From positions 66,190-130,189 of the forward strand of contig JANRJO010000088.1 of the NCBI GenBank assembly GCA_033763935.1: a DNA stretch of 64,000 nt, written 5' to 3'. A program made the position numbers and the translations under genes. This stretch comes from DALYJJ01 sp033763935 (GTDB lineage Bacteria; Acidobacteriota; Terriglobia; Bryobacterales; Bryobacteraceae). Under the pieces are notes generated by a model. The model searched no databases. It was not told the DNA's origin and was given only the letters and a program-made list of their open reading frames with translations. Positions 60,679-64,000 of the stretch are shown here, in pieces. How positions within the stretch are numbered: position 1 is the first letter of the stretch; every line of letters begins with the position of its first letter.

Positions 60679-61413
60679 CTAACGGCCCGAGGGTCGCGTG
60701 ATCTCTTCGATGCGGCCGTCGCGGAGGCGGACGATGATGCCGGCGATGGCGGTGGATTCGGTGCTGTGGGTGGCCATGAGGACGGTGACGCGCTGCTCGT
60801 CGACGATGCGGCGGAGGAGGCGGAGGACGACCTCGCCGGTGGCGGTGTCGAGGTTGCCGATGGGCTCGTCGGCGAGGAGGAGTTTGGGGCCGTGGACGAG
60901 GGCGCGGGCGATGGCGACGCGCTGCTGCTGGCCGCCGGAGAGCTGATGAGGGAAGCGGGATTGAAGGCCGTCGAGCTCGACCCAGGCGAGGCGTTCGAGT
61001 GCGGCTTTGCGCGGCGCGGGGCGGCCGGCGAGGAGCAGAGGGAGTTCGACGTTCTCGACGACGGTCAAGGTAGGCAGCAGTTGGAAGGACTGGAAGATGA
61101 AGCCGACCTTATCGCGGCGGAGGCGGGTGAGGGCGGCGTCGGAGAGGCGGGAGGTCTCGGCGCCGTCGATGAAGACGCGGCCGGAGGTGGGGAGGTCCAT
61201 AGCGCCGGCGAGGTGGAGCAGGGTGGACTTTCCGCAACCGCTGCGGCCAACGATTGCAACCAGCTCGCCTATGTTTACATCTATGTCAACGTTCTCGAGC
61301 GCGGGGACGGGGGCACCGTCGGTAAGGTACTGCTTACTCGCGTTCTCGAGTCGAAGTACGGTCACCGCGCTGGGGGTAGAATCGCTCAAGAGGCGGGCCG
61401 TTTCAAGGGGCAC
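60679..61413 (-). CDS. ABC transporter ATP-binding protein, LolD/MacB type
   Basis: 244 residues. Walker A GRSGCGKST, Q-loop FIFQSFQLLPTLTV, signature LSGGQQQRVAIARAL, Walker B LLLADEPIGNLD, H-loop MATHST. The GTG at 61413 lies only five bases from the divergent ATG at 61419; GTG 61365 (starting TVLRLENASKQY) is a likely alternative that leaves room for a promoter. It energises the FtsX-type permease downstream. Confidence 0.9.
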   Translation of the reverse strand: MPLETARLLSDSTPSAVTVLRLENASKQYLTDGAPVPALENVDIDVNIGELVAIVGRSGCGKSTLLHLAGAMDLPTSGRVFIDGAETSRLSDAALTRLRRDKVGFIFQSFQLLPTLTVVENVELPLLLAGRPAPRKAALERLAWVELDGLQSRFPHQLSGGQQQRVAIARALVHGPKLLLADEPIGNLDTATGEVVLRLLRRIVDEQRVTVLMATHSTESTAIAGIIVRLRDGRIEEITRPSGR

Positions 61414-61418
61414 GCTAT

Positions 61419-62360
61419 ATGGATGCGCAAATCCTGGCCGTCGATGGGGTTTCCAAGCGGTTTCAAACCGTTCTGGCGGTGGACGATCTCCATTTTCACG
61501 TAGATCGAGGCGAGATTCTCGCGCTGCTGGGGCCGAATGGAGCCGGCAAGTCGACGATGGTCCGCATGCTGGTGAACATCCTGCGGCCGGACGTGGGGAC
61601 TATCCGGTGGTCGATCAACGGCAAGGCGGGACAGCCGGGTCCGGCGGATATGGGGTATCTGCCGGAGGACCGGGGCCTCTATAAGGACCAGCCGGTGCTG
61701 CGGACGCTGTCCTATTTCGGGGCGCTGCGCGGGATGGAGCGGAAGGCGGCGGAGCGTGCGGGGCTCGAGTGGCTGGAGCGGGTGGGGCTGAAGGACCGGG
61801 CGAAGGAGAAGCTGGACGCGCTATCGAAGGGCAACCAGCAGAAGGTGCAGTTTGTGGCGTCGATTCTGCACGCGCCGCCGTTCGCGATTTTGGACGAGCC
61901 GTTCAGCGGCCTGGACCCAGTGAACCAGGAGTTGTTCGTGGACATGATCCGGGGGCTGCGGGAGCAGGGGACGACGATCCTGATGAACGCTCACCAGATG
62001 AACCTGGTGGAGCGGTTGGCGGACCGGATGCTGCTGATCAATCGGGGCCGGGCGGTGTTGTACGGGTCAGTGGAGGAGATCCGGCGGAAGGCTTCGGCGG
62101 GCAACAAGCTGACGTTCCGGGTGCGGGAGGAGGCGGATCTGGCTGCGGTGCGGGCGCATCCAGCGGTGGAGGATGTGGAGACGGAGGGGCGGACGGTGCA
62201 CGTGCTGGTGCGGGCGGAGGCTTCGTTGAGCGATGTGCTGCAGTTCGTCGCGGGACGGTTCGAGATCGCCGAGGTCCACAGTGAGCGGATGAGCCTGCAC
62301 GACATCTTCGTCCGCGCAGTGGGCGAGAGCGGCGTGGCGGCGGAGGGGGCAAAGGCATGA
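61419..62360 (+). CDS. ABC-2 exporter ATPase (NatA/YhaQ-like)
   Basis: 313 residues. Walker A GPNGAGKST (about 41-49), signature-like LSKGNQQKVQFVASIL with the KGNQQK variant of NatA/YhaQ proteins, Walker B AILDEPFSGLDPVNQ, H-loop MNAHQMNLVE. A C-terminal DUF4162-like extension follows. AAGGGG lies ~10 nt upstream. Overlaps its permease by four bases. Confidence 0.92.
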   Translation: MDAQILAVDGVSKRFQTVLAVDDLHFHVDRGEILALLGPNGAGKSTMVRMLVNILRPDVGTIRWSINGKAGQPGPADMGYLPEDRGLYKDQPVLRTLSYFGALRGMERKAAERAGLEWLERVGLKDRAKEKLDALSKGNQQKVQFVASILHAPPFAILDEPFSGLDPVNQELFVDMIRGLREQGTTILMNAHQMNLVERLADRMLLINRGRAVLYGSVEEIRRKASAGNKLTFRVREEADLAAVRAHPAVEDVETEGRTVHVLVRAEASLSDVLQFVAGRFEIAEVHSERMSLHDIFVRAVGESGVAAEGAKA

Positions 62361-63535
62361 GGGCGACGTGGGAAGTGGCGCGCTGGGAGTTCCTGCGGTA
62401 CTTGAAGCTGCGGGATATCGTTTTGTCGTTCGCGATGGTGGTGGCGATCGGGCTGGGATTCGACCTTTTCAAAAGCTTTGCGGAGCGAGTATCGCCGGAC
62501 ATTGCGGTTGCGGTGGTGGGCGGGGAGCGGATGGCGCTGCCGTTGCGGGAAGAGAGCAAGGTGAAGTTGCAGCCGGCGGCAGGGCGGGACGAGGCGGCGC
62601 TGCGGCAACTGGTGATGGACAAGAAGCTGGACGGGGTGCTGATTCTGGATACCGCGGACAGCGCGCGGGTGATTTCGCGAAGCAGAGCGGGGTGGGTGGG
62701 CGAGTTGCGCGAGGCGCTGACGGCGGCGCGGCGGCAGGAGCGCCTGCAGGCAAGCGGGATCTCGCCGCAGCAACTGGCGCAGATCAGCGCGCCGGTGCGG
62801 TTTGACTGGCTGCCGGCGAATCCGAAGCGGGACACGAACAAGAGCGGGGCGGCGCTGGCGGGGATCCTGATCGGGCTGATGCTGATGTCGGTGTTCGTGG
62901 GCAATGCATACCTGTTCGCGGGGATCACGGGGGAGAAGCAGCAGCGGGTGACGGAGCAGGTGATTGCCGCCATCTCGCCGCAAGCGTGGATTGACGGGAA
63001 GATCCTGGGTATTGCGGGCTTTTCGCTGCTCTACATGGTGGTGTACGTGGTGGCGGGGTTTCTGGCGGTGCTGACGCCGGCGTTGCTGGGCCGGAGCGTG
63101 GAGCTGCCGGTGCAGGCGACGAATCCGGTGTTGTTCCTGCAATTCGTGACGCTGTCGTTCCTGGGGCTGCTGTTCTGGTTCGCGTTCTTTGGAGCGGTGG
63201 CGGCGACGATCGACGATCCTCACACGTCGCAGCGCGGGGTGTTCCTGTTCTTTCCGATGCTGCCGATGATAACGGCGTTCTACGGGCTGAAGGATCCGGA
63301 CATGCCGCTGATGAAGGTGCTGGGGGCGCTGCCGGTGAGTTCGCCGGCGGTGCTTTCGATGCGGCTGACGACGAGCGAAGTGGCGTGGTGGGAGTTTCCG
63401 CTGGCGGTGGTGCTTTTGGTGGCGGGGATCTGGGTGCTGCGGCTGGCGGCGGGGAAGATCTTCGCGGTGGCGACGTTGATGTATGGGAAAGAGCCGACGT
63501 GGCGCGAGGTGTGGCGGTGGGTGCGGGCGGCTTAG
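62357..63535 (+). CDS. ABC-2 exporter permease (NatB/YhaP-like)
   Basis: 392 residues. One N-terminal membrane helix, a large extracytoplasmic domain (~45-165), then five membrane helices (ALAGILIGLMLMSVFVG, LLYMVVYVVAGFLAVL, ...), with the EKQQRVTEQVIAAISPQAWI motif of the NatB family. It pairs with the upstream ATPase to export an unknown substrate, perhaps a sodium ion, peptide or drug by family analogy. Confidence 0.9.
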   Translation: MRATWEVARWEFLRYLKLRDIVLSFAMVVAIGLGFDLFKSFAERVSPDIAVAVVGGERMALPLREESKVKLQPAAGRDEAALRQLVMDKKLDGVLILDTADSARVISRSRAGWVGELREALTAARRQERLQASGISPQQLAQISAPVRFDWLPANPKRDTNKSGAALAGILIGLMLMSVFVGNAYLFAGITGEKQQRVTEQVIAAISPQAWIDGKILGIAGFSLLYMVVYVVAGFLAVLTPALLGRSVELPVQATNPVLFLQFVTLSFLGLLFWFAFFGAVAATIDDPHTSQRGVFLFFPMLPMITAFYGLKDPDMPLMKVLGALPVSSPAVLSMRLTTSEVAWWEFPLAVVLLVAGIWVLRLAAGKIFAVATLMYGKEPTWREVWRWVRAA

Positions 63536-63639
63536 GGCCCCGCGGGAAGCAAATTGTCAAAGAACGGTGACCTCGTATCGCCGACCGTTACTGGTTGGAA
63601 GGCGATGGAGCATCGGGCTGCGATCAGGGGCCCGTCACG

Positions 63640-64000
63640 TCACGGGTTGACGGGGCGATGGGGCGGAGGGTCCGGAGTTGGGGCTGGACCCAGCGGGTTT
63701 TGTTGATTTGACGGGACATCGGGGGGCGCCGGGTTTGCTTCTTGTTCGTCGTTTTTGGCGGCTGGGGCGGGCGTCTGGGGGGCGGCGCCGGGTTGGGGAT
63801 CTTCGTCGTCCTGGTGGGCCCAGGGGTCGGGGACGGGGAGGGGGGCGTAGTGGTCAGTGGGGGAGGGGAGGTTCTGGTCCTGGCGCTGGAAGCGGCGGAT
63901 GCGTTCGAGGGTGGTGATGAGGCGGACCCAGTGGCGCTGGTTGCGTTCGATCTGGCGTTCGAGGTAGGGGAGGCCGGGGCGGATGGCTTCGGCGTTGTAG
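63640..64000 (-). CDS. Conserved hypothetical protein (partial, 5' end outside window)
   Basis: The frame enters from the right edge and ends at TGA 63640-63642, giving ~119 residues. The visible part opens YNAEAIRPGLPYLERQIERN, then RHWVRLITTLERIRRFQRQ, followed by a long Pro/Gln/Asp-rich disordered tail. The helical segment resembles the end of a hypothetical family often found in many copies in acidobacteria. No function is known. Confidence 0.6.
   Translation of the reverse strand, partial: YNAEAIRPGLPYLERQIERNQRHWVRLITTLERIRRFQRQDQNLPSPTDHYAPLPVPDPWAHQDDEDPQPGAAPQTPAPAAKNDEQEANPAPPDVPSNQQNPLGPAPTPDPPPHRPVNP

Overview
The window comes from a high-GC, gene-dense bacterium, most likely an acidobacterium of the Solibacter/Bryobacter group (Bryobacterales). 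The main pointers are two large secreted proteins ending in the 'Solibacter C-terminal' domain (TIGR03437), many secreted carboxypeptidase-regulatory-like proteins, a PEP-CTERM protein and several toxin-antitoxin pairs. The assignment is an inference from families; no rRNA, tRNA, CRISPR array, transposase or intact mobile element was found.

Layout. 1-9.6 kb: a membrane histidine kinase (cut by the left edge), a secreted methyltransferase-like protein, a BNR-repeat/TIGR03437 protein, a FecR-domain protein, a small operon ending in a PIG-L deacetylase, and several secreted or unknown proteins. 9.8-15.3 kb: two long secreted proteins of visibly lower GC (a 1141-residue beta-propeller/Ig-like/TIGR03437 protein and a 645-residue unknown), separated by a strong intrinsic terminator. 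15.8-29.7 kb: a type II secretion locus on the minus strand. In transcription order it reads ECF sigma factor, zinc-finger anti-sigma factor, secreted unknown, gspE, then (after an oppositely oriented DUF433/DUF5615 toxin-antitoxin pair) gspF-G-H-I-J-K-L-M, a GspC-like protein, a small secreted protein and the secretin gspD. Most of these genes overlap by a few bases or nearly touch. 29.8-30.5 kb: an AbrB/PIN (VapBC-like) pair whose toxin has lost its first catalytic Asp. 30.5-33.7 kb: an enolase-superfamily enzyme, then a secreted protein with a dockerin-like C-terminus followed at once by a cohesin-like PEP-CTERM protein.

33.8-38.7 kb: cytochrome-oxidase assembly genes on the minus strand (CtaA-like, CtaB, ABC ATPase, ABC permease, SCO, DUF420), again interrupted by an oppositely oriented pair, here a helical protein and an AbiEii-like nucleotidyltransferase. 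38.9-57 kb: uvrC, a TPR protein, DUF1684, two unusual histidine kinases, an MscS channel, a lone hydantoinase A, a serine hydrolase, ridA-pyrD, small unknowns, a DUF393 protein with an HpnE-like oxidoreductase, a fused anthranilate synthase trpEG, and a DUF433/DUF5615 pair that is clearly decaying (several frameshifts). 57-64 kb: an AttH/CrtC-like protein with its FtsX-type permease and ATPase, a divergent Nat-type ABC exporter, and the end of a conserved hypothetical gene at the right edge.

How it fits together: the secretion locus has its own ECF sigma/anti-sigma pair at its head, so export is probably switched as a regulon. The neighbourhood encodes many likely clients or surface proteins. 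Toxin-antitoxin modules have landed between or inside conserved minus-strand operons, always on the plus strand, and are at different stages of decay.
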